Source: Brachyspira pilosicoli
GTDB lineage: Bacteria > Spirochaetota > Brachyspiria > Brachyspirales > Brachyspiraceae
Reading direction: 5' to 3'
DNA: 27,955 nt
Assembly: GCF_019402445.1 (NCBI RefSeq)
Contig: NZ_SRZM01000043.1
Coordinates: forward strand, 1 to 27,955
Under the pieces are notes generated by a model. The model ran no database searches. It was not told where the DNA came from and worked only from the letters and a program-made list of their open reading frames with translations. Position 1 is the stretch's first letter; each line of letters opens with the position of its first letter. Of the stretch, positions 1 to 9,241 are shown in pieces. Made by a program: the position numbers and the translations under genes.

Positions 1-1394
1 GTTATTCCATTGATAGCCTTAATTACATCACCAGGTCTAAGTCCAGCAGAATAAGCTTTAGAGTTTTGAGTCATATTTACTACAACAACTCCTCTCTCAT
101 TGCTTCTAATCTGAAGTCTTTGAGATATCTCTGGAGTAACATCAGAAACATCTAAGCCCATCCAAGCATTAGCATCTCTTGAGCTTTGTGATGAATTAGA
201 ACTAGGTACAACATCTTCATCTTCTTCTCTAGCCTCTATCGTAATTCTTGTAATTTTTTCTTTTCCATTTCTTAAATATTTAACTTCAACTTTGCTTCCA
301 ACTTTAGTAGTAGCAACTTTATTAAATAAGTCAACGCTCTTAGTCATTCTCTCGCCGTCAAACTCTACAATAATATCACCATCTTGTAAACCGCCCTTAG
401 AAGCAGGAGAATTAGGTATAACCTCACTTACATAAACCCCAGAGTTTTGTTTAACATTTAAACCTCTAGAAAGATTTTCATCAATATCTTGTAAATATAT
501 TCCTAAATATCCTCTAGTAACTTTTCCATTCTCTTTTAAATCCTTCATAACAGAAGTAGCAATATTAATAGGAGTAGCAAATCCTATACCAATGCTTCCG
601 CCAGAAGTAGAATATATCAAAGTATTAATTCCTATAACTTGACCATGTATATTAAATAATGGACCTCCAGAGTTACCTGGGTTTATAGCAACATCAGTTT
701 GAATATATCTTTGATACCTATTAGCACCAACATCGCTTCTACCTTTAGCACTAACTATACCAAAAGTAACAGTATTGTTTAAACCATAAGGGTTACCAAT
801 AGCAATAGCAAACTCACCAGGTTCAATAGCATCACTGTCACCTAAAGCTACATAAGGAAATACCCTGTCAGATTCAATTTTTAATAAAGCTAAATCATAA
901 GCCTCATCATAACCTATTAATTTAGCAGGCAATTCTTCATCCTCACCATATAAAAGCACCATAATCTTAGTAGCACCCTTAACAACATGGTAATTAGAAA
1001 GAACATATCCCTCATCATTAACTATAAAACCGCTTCCTAAAGATTTTTGACTTCTTCTTTGTCTAGGCACTTGGTCCCCAAAGAAAAATCTAAAAAACTC
1101 ATCAGCATATCTATCTTCATAAGTTTGACCAGATTCAATTTCTGTAGATATATTAACAACAGCAGGCATATTCTTATCAACAACATCTCTAATAGCACTC
1201 TCAACCTCTAAAGCCCCGTCTAAAGAACCATTAAAAGCAGCCTTCTCTGGTGCAGCCTGAGCATGTACAACAAAATCGCCGTCTTTAGAGTTCTTCTCAT
1301 AAGAAAATATAAAAAATGATATTATTATTCCTAATAAAGTAAATGTAAGACCAAGATTGAGAAAAAACATAAATGATTTTTTATTTTGATTCAT
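1..1394 (-). CDS. degP: DegP/HtrA-type periplasmic serine protease (3' end outside window)
   Basis: Envelope quality-control protease of the S1C (trypsin-like HtrA) family. The reading frame starts at ATG 1394, ten bases after a GGAGGT, and runs off the left edge, so about 464 codons are present and the C-terminus is missing. A single membrane-spanning anchor or uncleaved signal lies at residues 9-30. The catalytic triad is intact: His136 in NYHVV, Asp167 in YDLALL and Ser242 in GNSGGP. PDZ1 covers about residues 294-388. A Ser-rich linker follows, and PDZ2 begins near residue 412 and is cut by the edge. The protein would act in the periplasm on misfolded proteins. It lies 106 bases downstream of the acyltransferase gene on the same strand, so it may have its own promoter there, but I found no convincing one. 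DegP, DegQ and DegS cannot be separated; the two PDZ domains argue against DegS. Confidence 0.93.
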   Translation of the reverse strand, partial: MNQNKKSFMFFLNLGLTFTLLGIIISFFIFSYEKNSKDGDFVVHAQAAPEKAAFNGSLDGALEVESAIRDVVDKNMPAVVNISTEIESGQTYEDRYADEFFRFFFGDQVPRQRRSQKSLGSGFIVNDEGYVLSNYHVVKGATKIMVLLYGEDEELPAKLIGYDEAYDLALLKIESDRVFPYVALGDSDAIEPGEFAIAIGNPYGLNNTVTFGIVSAKGRSDVGANRYQRYIQTDVAINPGNSGGPLFNIHGQVIGINTLIYSTSGGSIGIGFATPINIATSVMKDLKENGKVTRGYLGIYLQDIDENLSRGLNVKQNSGVYVSEVIPNSPASKGGLQDGDIIVEFDGERMTKSVDLFNKVATTKVGSKVEVKYLRNGKEKITRITIEAREEDEDVVPSSNSSQSSRDANAWMGLDVSDVTPEISQRLQIRSNERGVVVVNMTQNSKAYSAGLRPGDVIKAINGI

Positions 1395-1500
1395 ATATAT
1401 AACTACCTCCTATAATTGTGGTTTCTATATAACTAATTTTACTATATTGATTGAATGATGATTTCACTATATAAACCTATTATAAAAAAGTAAAGTAAAA

Positions 1501-2430
1501 TTATCTATAATTATTATGCTTATAAAAAATTTCAGGCTCTCCATTAGGACGAGTATTCCACCTAGGATGCACCCAAAGCCAATTCTCAGGATATTTTCTT
1601 ATAATATCCTCTAACTTCTTAGTATATCTTTGAGTATTATGATATAAAGTTTCCTCTTTAGTTGCCTTCTCTTCTATATACATTATCTCAGATACAATTA
1701 TCTTATGATGACCATACCTATCTGGCACATCATAAAGTATAGCAATAGGAGCTTTAGTCTTCATAGCCATTGCAATAGGTCCAACAGCCGTAGCACATTT
1801 CTCGCCAAAAAAATCAACATAAATTCCATCTATATAATTCTGATCACATAAAAATGCAACAGGTTTATTCTCTCTTAAAGTATAAAATATCTCTTTTAAA
1901 TTGCCCTTTCTAGCAATACATTTAACTCCCCTCTTTTCCCTCCAAGACTTCATATAAGCATCTAATTTTGGATTATCCAAAGGTCTCACTATAACACTAG
2001 GATTATAACCCTTAATACCAAAATATGATGCTATATACTCCCAATTACCAATATGACCAGTAATAGCCACTATACCTTTATTTTCTTCTAAAGCCTTATC
2101 AAATAGCTCTATACCTTCTATCTTTACACGTTTTAATATTTCTTCATCAGACATTCTTGAAGCCTTTATAAACTCAGCAAAAGTCATAAGCATAGATTTC
2201 ATAGAACGCCTAGCAATAAGTCTTCTCTCCAAATAAGATTTCTCTGGAAAAGCCTGCTTCAAATTAATTAAAGCAACCTTCCTACTACCTGGAGCTACAT
2301 AAAACATTAAAATCCCTATAATCTTTGCAAAAAATATCACAAAAATATAAGGAAAAAATGATATAAATTCCATTAAAACCCTTAATGGAATATATTCAAG
2401 CATAATAATTTTTTTCGATTTGTAAGCCAA
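1501..2430 (-). CDS. LpxL/HtrB-type lipid A (lysophospholipid) acyltransferase
   Basis: Membrane-bound acyltransferase of the bacterial lipid A biosynthesis acyltransferase family, expected to add a secondary acyl chain to a lipid A-like precursor at the inner membrane. At 309 residues it has the usual family length. One N-terminal membrane segment is at about 20-45. The catalytic HX4(D/E) motif appears as GHIGNWE (His126, Glu131). The start is a TTG at 2430, chosen because a GGAG six bases upstream fits it; the first ATG, nine codons further in, would lie too far from that site. Only three bases separate it from the stop of the upstream gene, so the two are probably translationally coupled. 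Acceptor and chain length cannot be read from sequence, and a phosphatidylinositol mannoside-type or other lysolipid acceptor is not excluded. Confidence 0.88.
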   Translation of the reverse strand: MAYKSKKIIMLEYIPLRVLMEFISFFPYIFVIFFAKIIGILMFYVAPGSRKVALINLKQAFPEKSYLERRLIARRSMKSMLMTFAEFIKASRMSDEEILKRVKIEGIELFDKALEENKGIVAITGHIGNWEYIASYFGIKGYNPSVIVRPLDNPKLDAYMKSWREKRGVKCIARKGNLKEIFYTLRENKPVAFLCDQNYIDGIYVDFFGEKCATAVGPIAMAMKTKAPIAILYDVPDRYGHHKIIVSEIMYIEEKATKEETLYHNTQRYTKKLEDIIRKYPENWLWVHPRWNTRPNGEPEIFYKHNNYR

Positions 2431-2433
2431 TTC

Positions 2434-4323
2434 CTACTCCTGACTATTTCCGCTAGCATCATCATCTTCTTCTTTTGACTCAGATACCTCATCATTTGTA
2501 TATTCTTTTTCTAACTTTTTTAAATTATCGTCTAAATCATCTTTTTTTTCATCATTATTATTAGCATTATTATCTTCATCTTTTTTATTATTATATTCTT
2601 CTACTTTTTTAGAGCCTTCTATTAATATTCCAGCCCCAGACAATTCTCCCGATGTGATTAAATAGTAAAAACCAGATACAAAATAATAAGCCTCTGTTAA
2701 AGCTTTTAATACATTATATCCTTGTATCCTTTTTTTACTGCCGCTAACATCAGAAAAGAATGTTAATATATCATTAGGGTTTGCTATTATTCTCTCTCTT
2801 TCTACTTTATCTAATAATAGTTTATCTAATTTCTTTTTTAAAGATGATATAATAGAAACTATATGAGATTTTAAGTTTTTAGCAGTATAAGATATTTGTC
2901 CATTTTTCTCAGCTAACATTGATACCCTCTGCTCAAATCTAAGAGATGTATCTCGTTCTACTTTTAAAGCATTCTTGCACATATCACTATACTCTAAAAA
3001 TCTAGAATTAGAATCTGATAATGATAAAAATATATTATTAAAATCACTCTTATAATCTGTTCTCACTAAATTATCATAAATTAAATTATATTTTACCTTA
3101 TTAGAAACAAATAATACAGAATATTCTCTATCCAAAAAATCTAATAACACTTTTATTCTATATATTTTATCAGTATCCAATACATTAAAGAAAGGGTCTC
3201 CTTCTATCTCTATATTATTATCTGCTTTTCTAAATGAAACCACTTTCTCTATAAGTTTTACACCTATAGACTCTATTTTCATTAATTTTTCTTCTTCATT
3301 GTCTTCAGGCGTTTGAGTATCTTTTGTTTCTTCTTTCTGCTGTTTTGTAATTTCTTCTTTAAGTTTTAAATCTCTTTCTTTTTTTAATTTAGTATAATAT
3401 CCAACTATATCTGTTTCTGTAATGCCTAGAAAATTATTAATATCAGACAATGTTTCAAGTTTTTCTTTAGATGCATATTGAAGTAAAGAAAACAATTTTG
3501 GATAATATTTTGAATATATTAAATCAACATCTTTTTTAAAATTAGATATTCTAGGATTAATAACCCCTTTGCTAATATTATCTACTATAGAATATGCAAG
3601 TAAAGCCTTTTCTCCAGCCAATTTTAATTTTGAAGAATAAGCATGCAAAATATATAGAGGTCTAAACATAGCTTTAAGCTCATTCACATAACTGCTAGCT
3701 TTAGTGGGAGAATGTAAATCTTTATATTGTCTTAAAAAAGTTTTATAAATATTCTCATCATACTGATCTTTTATTCGTTCTAAAAGTTCAATATCTTCTA
3801 AATCATTGGCAAATTGAGCTAATATTTTTTCTTTTTTACTTTTAGGTTCTAAAGAATTATCATCTACTGGGTTTAGTGCATTAAAAATAAGAGTATCCAT
3901 CTCTAAAAATGCCGAGATAACATTCTTATCTATAAAGCCCAAAAACTTATTATGTACATTTCCACCGAAAGTTGTTATTGTTTTACTAGATAAAGCATCT
4001 AGCCACAATTTGAAATTTAAAAACACACTTTTTTGTTTTTTTACGATTAATGTATTATTTGGCTTTTCTTTTTTTGGAGCTTGAGAGGTGTTAGTATAAA
4101 CGTAATTTCCTCTTGGCGTATTATTATTAGGATAATTATTTTTAGGTTTATTATAACTAGGAGTACTTTTTCTATTAGATGAATAATCTGAAGGGGCTTG
4201 TTTTTTTCTATTAGTTACTACCTCGCCGCCTGCATCTACAAACTTATTAAATAAATTTCTTCTATCATCTTCTTTAAGATTATCTAGTTTTAATCTATTT
4301 CTAGTATTATCTATATCACCCAT
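2434..4323 (-). CDS. hypothetical protein, helical core with disordered charged ends
   Basis: I do not recognise a characterised family. The 629-residue protein has no signal peptide or membrane segment and should be cytoplasmic. Residues 1-35 form a charged segment containing DNLKEDDRRNLFNKFVDAGG. Residues 36-95 are rich in Asn, Pro, Ser and Lys and look disordered. Residues 96-560 are predicted mainly helical, with a Lys/Glu/Gln-rich coiled-coil-like stretch around 312-345. The last 60 residues are very acidic and Asn-rich. ATG 4323 has GGAG nine bases upstream. The gene sits inside a minus-strand run, 30 bases after the dehydrogenase and 3 bases before the acyltransferase, so it is probably co-transcribed with both. 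A spirochaete-restricted family is my guess from the composition and context. Confidence 0.8.
   Translation of the reverse strand: MGDIDNTRNRLKLDNLKEDDRRNLFNKFVDAGGEVVTNRKKQAPSDYSSNRKSTPSYNKPKNNYPNNNTPRGNYVYTNTSQAPKKEKPNNTLIVKKQKSVFLNFKLWLDALSSKTITTFGGNVHNKFLGFIDKNVISAFLEMDTLIFNALNPVDDNSLEPKSKKEKILAQFANDLEDIELLERIKDQYDENIYKTFLRQYKDLHSPTKASSYVNELKAMFRPLYILHAYSSKLKLAGEKALLAYSIVDNISKGVINPRISNFKKDVDLIYSKYYPKLFSLLQYASKEKLETLSDINNFLGITETDIVGYYTKLKKERDLKLKEEITKQQKEETKDTQTPEDNEEEKLMKIESIGVKLIEKVVSFRKADNNIEIEGDPFFNVLDTDKIYRIKVLLDFLDREYSVLFVSNKVKYNLIYDNLVRTDYKSDFNNIFLSLSDSNSRFLEYSDMCKNALKVERDTSLRFEQRVSMLAEKNGQISYTAKNLKSHIVSIISSLKKKLDKLLLDKVERERIIANPNDILTFFSDVSGSKKRIQGYNVLKALTEAYYFVSGFYYLITSGELSGAGILIEGSKKVEEYNNKKDEDNNANNNDEKKDDLDDNLKKLEKEYTNDEVSESKEEDDDASGNSQE
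2437..2440 (-). promoter_or_regulatory. Shine-Dalgarno that fixes a TTG start for the LpxL-type gene
   Basis: GGAG on the minus strand, directly before the TAG stop of the preceding gene and six bases before TTG 2430. No comparable site precedes the first ATG of the frame at 2403, so TTG is the better start. Confidence 0.6.
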
Positions 4324-4353
4324 AGAAAATAACTCCTAAAAATATAATATATT

Positions 4354-5133
4354 TTATTTACCTCTATGTATCATAGTGGCTGTAGCCTGACTACCTGCTA
4401 AAATAGTCATACTAGATATTTGAACATGTCTTTTTCTAGTAATAACATACTCTATATTATCGGCTATATCTTCCGCATATAAAGGGTCAAATCCCTTGTA
4501 AACATTATCAGCCTTTTCTTTATCTCCTTTAAATCTAACTGTAGAAAACTCTGTATTTACGGCCCCCGGTTTTATATTAGTTACTCTTATAGGTTTGTCT
4601 ATTAACTCAACTCTTAAAACATCTCCAAACATCTCTACAAAAGATTTACTAGAACAATAAATAGCTCCGCCGAAATAAGCCTCATCTGCAGCAGTGGAAG
4701 CTAAATTAATGATATCAGCATTTTTACTGCCCAGCATTAGAGGTATTATCATTCTAGTTAATACTATTAAACCTTCGCAGTTTACCCTTATCATCTGTAA
4801 GCTGTCTTCTATATCATTGTTATAAAAATAATCCTTACCTAAAGCAAGTCCTGCATTATTAATAAGTATATCTATATTTTTCCATTCATTTTCTAATGAA
4901 GTTACAGCATTTTTTATACTATTGGTATCAGCATAATCTACTTTTATAACCTTTACTTTTACATTATAATCTTTTTCTAACATACTTTTAAGAGATTCTA
5001 ATTTTTCAATTCTTCTTGCTGTTAAAATAAGATTAACGCCATTAGAAGCAAGCATCTTAGCAACCGCTTCACCAATACCCGCACTAGCTCCGGAAATAAA
5101 AGCTAATCTCCCTTTAATATCCTCTTTATACAT
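4354..5133 (-). CDS. short-chain dehydrogenase/reductase (YdfG-like)
   Basis: Classical SDR oxidoreductase using NAD(P)H, cytoplasmic, 259 residues. The Rossmann glycine motif GASAGIG is at 15-21 and the structural NNAG at 92-95. The catalytic Ser146-Tyr159-Lys163 triad is complete (LAS and YCSSK). Arg40-Arg41 follows the second beta strand, which usually indicates a preference for NADPH. Overall layout resembles the YdfG group of 3-hydroxy acid/serine dehydrogenases, but the substrate cannot be told from sequence. ATG 5133 follows an AAGGG. The gene lies 26 bases after the LPP20-like lipoprotein gene and 30 bases before the next gene on the same strand, so it is likely in one operon with them. 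Confidence 0.9.
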   Translation of the reverse strand: MYKEDIKGRLAFISGASAGIGEAVAKMLASNGVNLILTARRIEKLESLKSMLEKDYNVKVKVIKVDYADTNSIKNAVTSLENEWKNIDILINNAGLALGKDYFYNNDIEDSLQMIRVNCEGLIVLTRMIIPLMLGSKNADIINLASTAADEAYFGGAIYCSSKSFVEMFGDVLRVELIDKPIRVTNIKPGAVNTEFSTVRFKGDKEKADNVYKGFDPLYAEDIADNIEYVITRKRHVQISSMTILAGSQATATMIHRGK

Positions 5134-5159
5134 AAAAACTGCCCTTATAATTGTTTTTA

Positions 5160-5663
5160 TTATTCGTAAGTTCTTACTCTGCCTGCAACATCTTCAGCAG
5201 TGTATTGCATACCAACCTCTTGAAGATATTTTGTAATCAAAGTATCCATTTGTTTTTTTAAGCCTTTTGAATATAATTCAGCAACAACAGTACAATTTTG
5301 TTTAGAATCCCATTTGCTCTCAACTATAGAAACACCTCTCACTCTTCCTGCAACTCTCTCTTGTATTACATACTCATCTATCATACCTTTTTCTGTAGAG
5401 CTTAAAGATTCTACATAAGAACCAACTATTTTAGCTACTATTTTATTTTTAGCATCTAGCTCTGCAGCTTGTCTTGATGCAACTTCTCTTCTAAACTTAT
5501 CATCAGTATCTATATCTTCACTAGGAGAACCCATTCCCATTACTCTAAAAGTATCATCATTTATCCAACCTTCAGGATTGTTTCTACTAACTCCAGTTCC
5601 GCAAGAAGATAATACTATCATCATCATAATAGTTATAATCAAGTATAATTGTTTATTTTTCAT
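5160..5663 (-). CDS. LPP20-like lipoprotein
   Basis: Small outer-envelope lipoprotein of 167 residues. A lipoprotein signal peptide is clear: MKNK, a hydrophobic stretch, then the lipobox LSSC with Cys21 as the acylated residue. The mature part contains a segment typical of the LPP20 family (Helicobacter Lpp20-like), with a conserved GMG, a charged helix around ASRQAAELDAKNKI, and a final strand-rich part. The open frame extends 47 codons upstream to 5804. I reject that start because ATG 5663 has a perfect GGAGGT eight bases upstream and the longer form would bury the signal peptide. This is the first gene of the leftward run and is divergent from the TrkA-like gene. Function of the family is unknown beyond envelope location. 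Confidence 0.88.
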   Translation of the reverse strand: MKNKQLYLIITIMMMIVLSSCGTGVSRNNPEGWINDDTFRVMGMGSPSEDIDTDDKFRREVASRQAAELDAKNKIVAKIVGSYVESLSSTEKGMIDEYVIQERVAGRVRGVSIVESKWDSKQNCTVVAELYSKGLKKQMDTLITKYLQEVGMQYTAEDVAGRVRTYE

Positions 5664-5705
5664 ATAGTGTACCTCCAATTCTTTCATAATATAACTATAT
5701 CTAAT

Positions 5706-5733
5706 ATTATATATATTAATAATATGATTGCAA
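5706..5733 (-). promoter_or_regulatory. candidate promoter of the lipoprotein-SDR run
   Basis: TTGCAA at 5728-5733 and TATAAT at 5706-5711 on the minus strand, 16 bases apart, about 43 bases before ATG 5663. The region is almost pure A/T, so chance matches are likely. Confidence 0.35.
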
Positions 5734-5797
5734 TAGTGTAAATCAAAATTTAATATTGTATAATTACACATATAACGCATATATTTTAATTTTGTTT

Positions 5798-5825
5798 TTG
5801 ACAATTTTTTATATTAAACTATAAT
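5798..5825 (+). promoter_or_regulatory. sigma-70-type promoter of the TrkA-like gene
   Basis: TTGACA at 5798-5803, 16-base spacer, TATAAT at 5820-5825; both boxes are perfect. Predicted transcription start is near 5832, leaving a leader of about 54 bases before ATG 5886, which has AGAGG as ribosome-binding site. Confidence 0.75.
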
Positions 5826-5885
5826 AAAAACATATTTAAACTAAATTTTAAAATTAAAAAAAATTATTTTTATAGAGGTATTCAA

Positions 5886-6572
5886 ATGCTACAATATGCT
5901 GTTATAGGAGTTGGTACTTTAGGTAAGGCTCTAATAAATAGATTAATGAATAAACCTTCAATAGAAGTATTGGCAATAGATAATGATATCAATGAAATAG
6001 AAGCTATAAAAAATAGTGTTACTCAGGCTATGAAATTAGATTCTACTCAAAGAGAAGCATTAGAGGCTATAGAAATTAATAAATTCGATGCTGTTATAGT
6101 TACTATAGGTGAAGACATTATGACAAGCATATTAACTTCACTAATATTAAAAGAATTAAATGTAAAAAATATAATAGCAAGATATTCTGATGAAAGACAT
6201 AAAGCAATATTAAGCAAAATAGGAATCACACATCTTGTAAGCCCAGAAGAATCTATGGGTATACATATAGCAGAACAGCTTGAAGTTGGAGATTCTCTGC
6301 TTTTATACGACTTAACTGAATACCATTCTATAGTAGAGTTTCCTGTGCATGCTGGACTTGCGGGTAAAAATTTAAAAGAACTTGATTTGAGAAAGAAATA
6401 TAAAATAAATGTTGTAGCTATAAAAAAAGAAACAACTAGTATATTGGGAGAGAAAAAGATTATAGTTGATTGTACTCCAGACCCTGATGAATCTATGGTT
6501 GAGGGGGATATACTTGTAATAGCTGGGCATGATAAAGATATAGAAAAATTAAATAGAAAACTTTCTGAATAA
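5886..6572 (+). CDS. TrkA/KtrA-type potassium uptake regulatory subunit
   Basis: Cytosolic gating subunit of a Trk/Ktr potassium uptake system, 228 residues. The RCK_N Rossmann domain (about 1-120) starts with GVGTLG at 8-13 and carries an acidic residue at the end of the second strand (AIDND), as expected for NAD(H)/ATP binding. The RCK_C domain occupies about 140-226. One RCK_N plus one RCK_C at this length matches KtrA-type single-unit proteins, not the double-length E. coli TrkA. No membrane partner (KtrB/TrkH) is in the window, so the channel must be encoded elsewhere. It has its own promoter and is followed after 58 bases by a small membrane protein gene on the same strand. Confidence 0.92.
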   Translation: MLQYAVIGVGTLGKALINRLMNKPSIEVLAIDNDINEIEAIKNSVTQAMKLDSTQREALEAIEINKFDAVIVTIGEDIMTSILTSLILKELNVKNIIARYSDERHKAILSKIGITHLVSPEESMGIHIAEQLEVGDSLLLYDLTEYHSIVEFPVHAGLAGKNLKELDLRKKYKINVVAIKKETTSILGEKKIIVDCTPDPDESMVEGDILVIAGHDKDIEKLNRKLSE

Positions 6573-6630
6573 TTTTTTATAAATAAATTTTATAAATAAA
6601 AAGTAATATAATTAAAAATAAGAGAACATA

Positions 6631-6840
6631 ATGAATAACTACTTTGCAAAGATGCTTATTGCTGTAGGAATCATTGCTATAATAATAGGCATATTAATAT
6701 TATTAAAAATTCCTATAGGAAAACTTCCTGGTGATATTGTAATAAAGAGAGAAAATTTCACCTTTGCTTTTCCAATACTAACCTCTATAATAGCTAGTAT
6801 AGTATTATCTTTTATAATGTGGATAATTTCTAAATTCTAA
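6631..6840 (+). CDS. DUF2905 small membrane protein
   Basis: A 69-residue inner-membrane protein with two predicted membrane helices (about 7-26 and 46-66). Between them lies the motif GKLPGDI, followed by a phenylalanine-rich stretch ending in FPI; this layout is typical of the DUF2905 family. No function is established for that family. The ribosome-binding site is weak (AAGAGA). It lies 58 bases after the TrkA-like gene and may be read through from it. The downstream neighbour is convergent; only a weak A/T-only stem at about 6844-6866 followed by a T-rich stretch could act as terminator. Confidence 0.82.
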   Translation: MNNYFAKMLIAVGIIAIIIGILILLKIPIGKLPGDIVIKRENFTFAFPILTSIIASIVLSFIMWIISKF

Positions 6841-6877
6841 TAAAAAATATTGTATTAAGAAATATTTATTTTTTTAT

Positions 6878-7837
6878 TTATTTTTCTTTAGGCTTGCAAA
6901 AAAGAATAGTCTCTCCTCCCCAAGGTGAATAGCTCCTTATATAATACTCATAATCATCAGCAATACTTTTTATAAATATTGGTATTTTATAAAAATCCTC
7001 CATAAAAAGCTCACCACCATGATAAATTGCTATTGCTAAACTTGGTCTATATTTTTTTATTGTGTTTATAGCACCCTCTAAAATTTTATGCTCTGCCCCT
7101 TCAACATCCATCTTTATATAATCAATATTTTTTATGTTATTTCTCTCTACAAACATATCCAAAGTAATAGCATGCTTTTTTACTATAGGAGTGTTAGGAT
7201 TCATAGAAACAAAATCTATATCCCTCTCATAGTCTAAAAAAATCTCATTTTGAAGTATTACATTATTAAGTTTATATTTATCTTTAATATTTGTAAGTAC
7301 ATTGTAAGCATTATCATCAGGTTCAAAAGCATATATTTTAGAATTGCTAGAACTTCTCTTAGAAAAAAAGCAAGTACTATCTCCCTTCCAAGCACCAATA
7401 TCAAATAATACATTATCCCCTTTCACTTCAAAAATATCTTTTACATTATACTGCTCTAAACAAAATATATAATATAATGCCCAAGAACCTATTTCTTTAG
7501 GAAGTTTAAATCTCTTGATTATTAAAAAATATATCATTTTTATAAGCCATTCAAATGTTGATATGATACCGTATTTAAAACTAAACAATATTTCTTTTAT
7601 TAATTTTTTATGCACCTTAGGATTAAAAGCAAGCATATATCTGTATAATACAATTTTTTTAAAAATATTCTTAGAATAATCTTCTTCAAGCATACTATAA
7701 AAAATATCAAAATTATCTGTATTAATTAATGCGTTTATAAAATTATCGCTATATTCTTTTTTTTCTATAAACTCTTTTGTAAATTTGTTTTTTAATTTTT
7801 TTCTGCAATCTTTTAATAATTCATTAGATATACTCAT
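6878..7837 (-). CDS. FkbM-family SAM-dependent methyltransferase
   Basis: Putative methyltransferase of 319 residues with the FkbM domain in its C-terminal half. SAM-binding motif I is FDIGAWKGD at 145-153, an acidic residue in FEPDD (172) should contact the SAM ribose, and the family signature IKMDVEGAE is at 241-249. The first 130 residues are a helical extension with no recognised domain and a hydrophobic patch at 98-108. FkbM proteins often methylate sugars or polyketides, and in this setting a polysaccharide or glycolipid target is plausible but unproven. The start ATG 7837 has only a weak upstream GATGG. The gene is flanked by a convergent gene and a divergent one, so it is probably monocistronic. 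Confidence 0.85.
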   Translation of the reverse strand: MSISNELLKDCRKKLKNKFTKEFIEKKEYSDNFINALINTDNFDIFYSMLEEDYSKNIFKKIVLYRYMLAFNPKVHKKLIKEILFSFKYGIISTFEWLIKMIYFLIIKRFKLPKEIGSWALYYIFCLEQYNVKDIFEVKGDNVLFDIGAWKGDSTCFFSKRSSSNSKIYAFEPDDNAYNVLTNIKDKYKLNNVILQNEIFLDYERDIDFVSMNPNTPIVKKHAITLDMFVERNNIKNIDYIKMDVEGAEHKILEGAINTIKKYRPSLAIAIYHGGELFMEDFYKIPIFIKSIADDYEYYIRSYSPWGGETILFCKPKEK

Positions 7838-7987
7838 AAAATACCATCAAGTTTTTTAATATAGTATAACATATAAAAAATATTTATCTAATTATTATTA
7901 TAAATTTTATTTTATTGAAAAAAATACAATTCTATTATAAAGTATATGTATATTTAAGATAATAATACTATTAAAGGAGATGCATAA

Positions 7988-9163
7988 ATGATAGTAGCAC
8001 CTAAAATATTGAATAATATATGTACTACAGCTCACCCATTAGGATGCAGGAAAGAGGTAGAAAATCAAATAAACTATGTAAAATCTAAAGGAAAAATAAA
8101 ATCAAATGTAAAAAATGCTCTTATATTAGGAAGCTCTGGAGGATATGGTCTTGCTAGCAGAATTGCTATAGCTTATGGACTTGGAGCTAAAACTATGGGA
8201 GTTTCATTAGAAAAAGCAGCTACAGAGAGAAGAACAGCTACACCTGGTTGGTATAATAATATGGCTTTCAGTGAGTTTGCTAAGAGAGATGGTATAGAAG
8301 AGTTAAGTCTTAATTTGGATGCGTTTTTAAATGCTTCAAAAGAAGAAGTAATAAAAGAAGCTAAAAAGTTTTTTGATGGAAAGATAGATTTATTTATATA
8401 TAGTTTGGCTGCTCCAGTAAGAACAGATGAAAAAACAGGTACTTTATATCGTTCTGCATTAAAGCCTATAGGAAAAAAATATGAGGGTATGGGAATAGAT
8501 TTTATGACTGAAGAGTTATTAAATGTTTCTATAGAACCTGCTAATGATGATGATATAAAAAACACTGTAAAAGTTATGGGAGGAGAAGACTGGGAACTTT
8601 GGACTAATGCTTTACTTGAAGCAGACTTACTTGCAGAAAATGCAATTAATATAGCTTATTCTTATATAGGACCAGAAATAACTAAAGCAGTTTATAGAGA
8701 AGGAACTATTGGAAGAGCTAAAGATGATATAGAAAGCACAGCTCATAGACTTGATAAAAATATGCAAAAAAAGATAAACGGACATGCTTATATATCTGTT
8801 AACAAGGCTGTTGTAACAAGAGCCTCTTCTGTTATACCTACAGTTCCTCTTTATATTGGAATATTATTTAAAATAATGAAAAATAAGGGGTTACACGAGG
8901 GCTGTATTGAACAGATGTATAGATTATTAAGTGATAAATTATTTAATGGAGGCGATATACCTTTAGACTCTGTTAATAGAATTAGGCTTGATGATTGGGA
9001 ACTTAAAAAAGATGTTCAAGAAGAAGTATTGAATGCTTGGAAAATACTTAATCAGGATAATTTAAAAGAGTTAGCTGATATGTCTATGTTTAGAAAAGAT
9101 TATATGAATATGCATGGATTTGAAGTTGAGGGAATAGATTATTCTAAAGATGTAGAAATATAA
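7988..9163 (+). CDS. fabV: trans-2-enoyl-CoA/enoyl-ACP reductase, FabV type
   Basis: NADH-dependent reduction of the trans-2 double bond of enoyl thioesters, the last step of fatty-acid elongation; some family members work on crotonyl-CoA (TER). Length (391) is typical. The N-terminal NAD site is LGSSGGYGLASR at 47-58. The diagnostic active-site spacing Tyr-X8-Lys is present as Tyr236 to Lys245 (YREGTIGRAK), which separates FabV from FabI (Tyr-X6-Lys). FabV enzymes are generally tolerant to triclosan. ATG 7988 is preceded by a strong AAGGAGAT. A candidate promoter (TTGAAA 7915-7920, TATAAA 7936-7941) has a short 15-base spacer and is only suggestive. A hairpin terminator follows at 9191. Sequence alone does not decide between enoyl-ACP and enoyl-CoA use. 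Confidence 0.95.
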   Translation: MIVAPKILNNICTTAHPLGCRKEVENQINYVKSKGKIKSNVKNALILGSSGGYGLASRIAIAYGLGAKTMGVSLEKAATERRTATPGWYNNMAFSEFAKRDGIEELSLNLDAFLNASKEEVIKEAKKFFDGKIDLFIYSLAAPVRTDEKTGTLYRSALKPIGKKYEGMGIDFMTEELLNVSIEPANDDDIKNTVKVMGGEDWELWTNALLEADLLAENAINIAYSYIGPEITKAVYREGTIGRAKDDIESTAHRLDKNMQKKINGHAYISVNKAVVTRASSVIPTVPLYIGILFKIMKNKGLHEGCIEQMYRLLSDKLFNGGDIPLDSVNRIRLDDWELKKDVQEEVLNAWKILNQDNLKELADMSMFRKDYMNMHGFEVEGIDYSKDVEI

Positions 9164-9190
9164 TTTTTTATAATAAGCAAATTATCAATT

Positions 9191-9222
9191 AAGGGCTTTA
9201 CTTTTGTATAGCCCTTTTTATT
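9191..9222 (+). terminator. rho-independent terminator of fabV
   Basis: AAGGGCT (9191-9197) pairs with AGCCCTT (9210-9216). After one T-T mismatch, three further pairs close a TTTT loop, and a T-rich tract follows the stem. It lies 28 bases after the fabV stop and may also serve the convergent permease gene. Confidence 0.85.
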
Positions 9223-9241
9223 TTTTAAATTATATATAAAG

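Noticed and set aside
5664..5804. Upstream extension of the LPP20-like lipoprotein by 47 codons
   Set aside because: It would bury the lipoprotein signal peptide, and ATG 5663 has a perfect GGAGGT at the right distance.
6841..6877. Terminator between the DUF2905 gene and the FkbM gene
   Set aside because: Only a seven-pair A/T stem is present, too weak to list as a feature in this base composition.
8173..8565. Minus-strand 130-codon frame within fabV
   Set aside because: Antisense shadow; the plus-strand frame carries the full FabV motifs.
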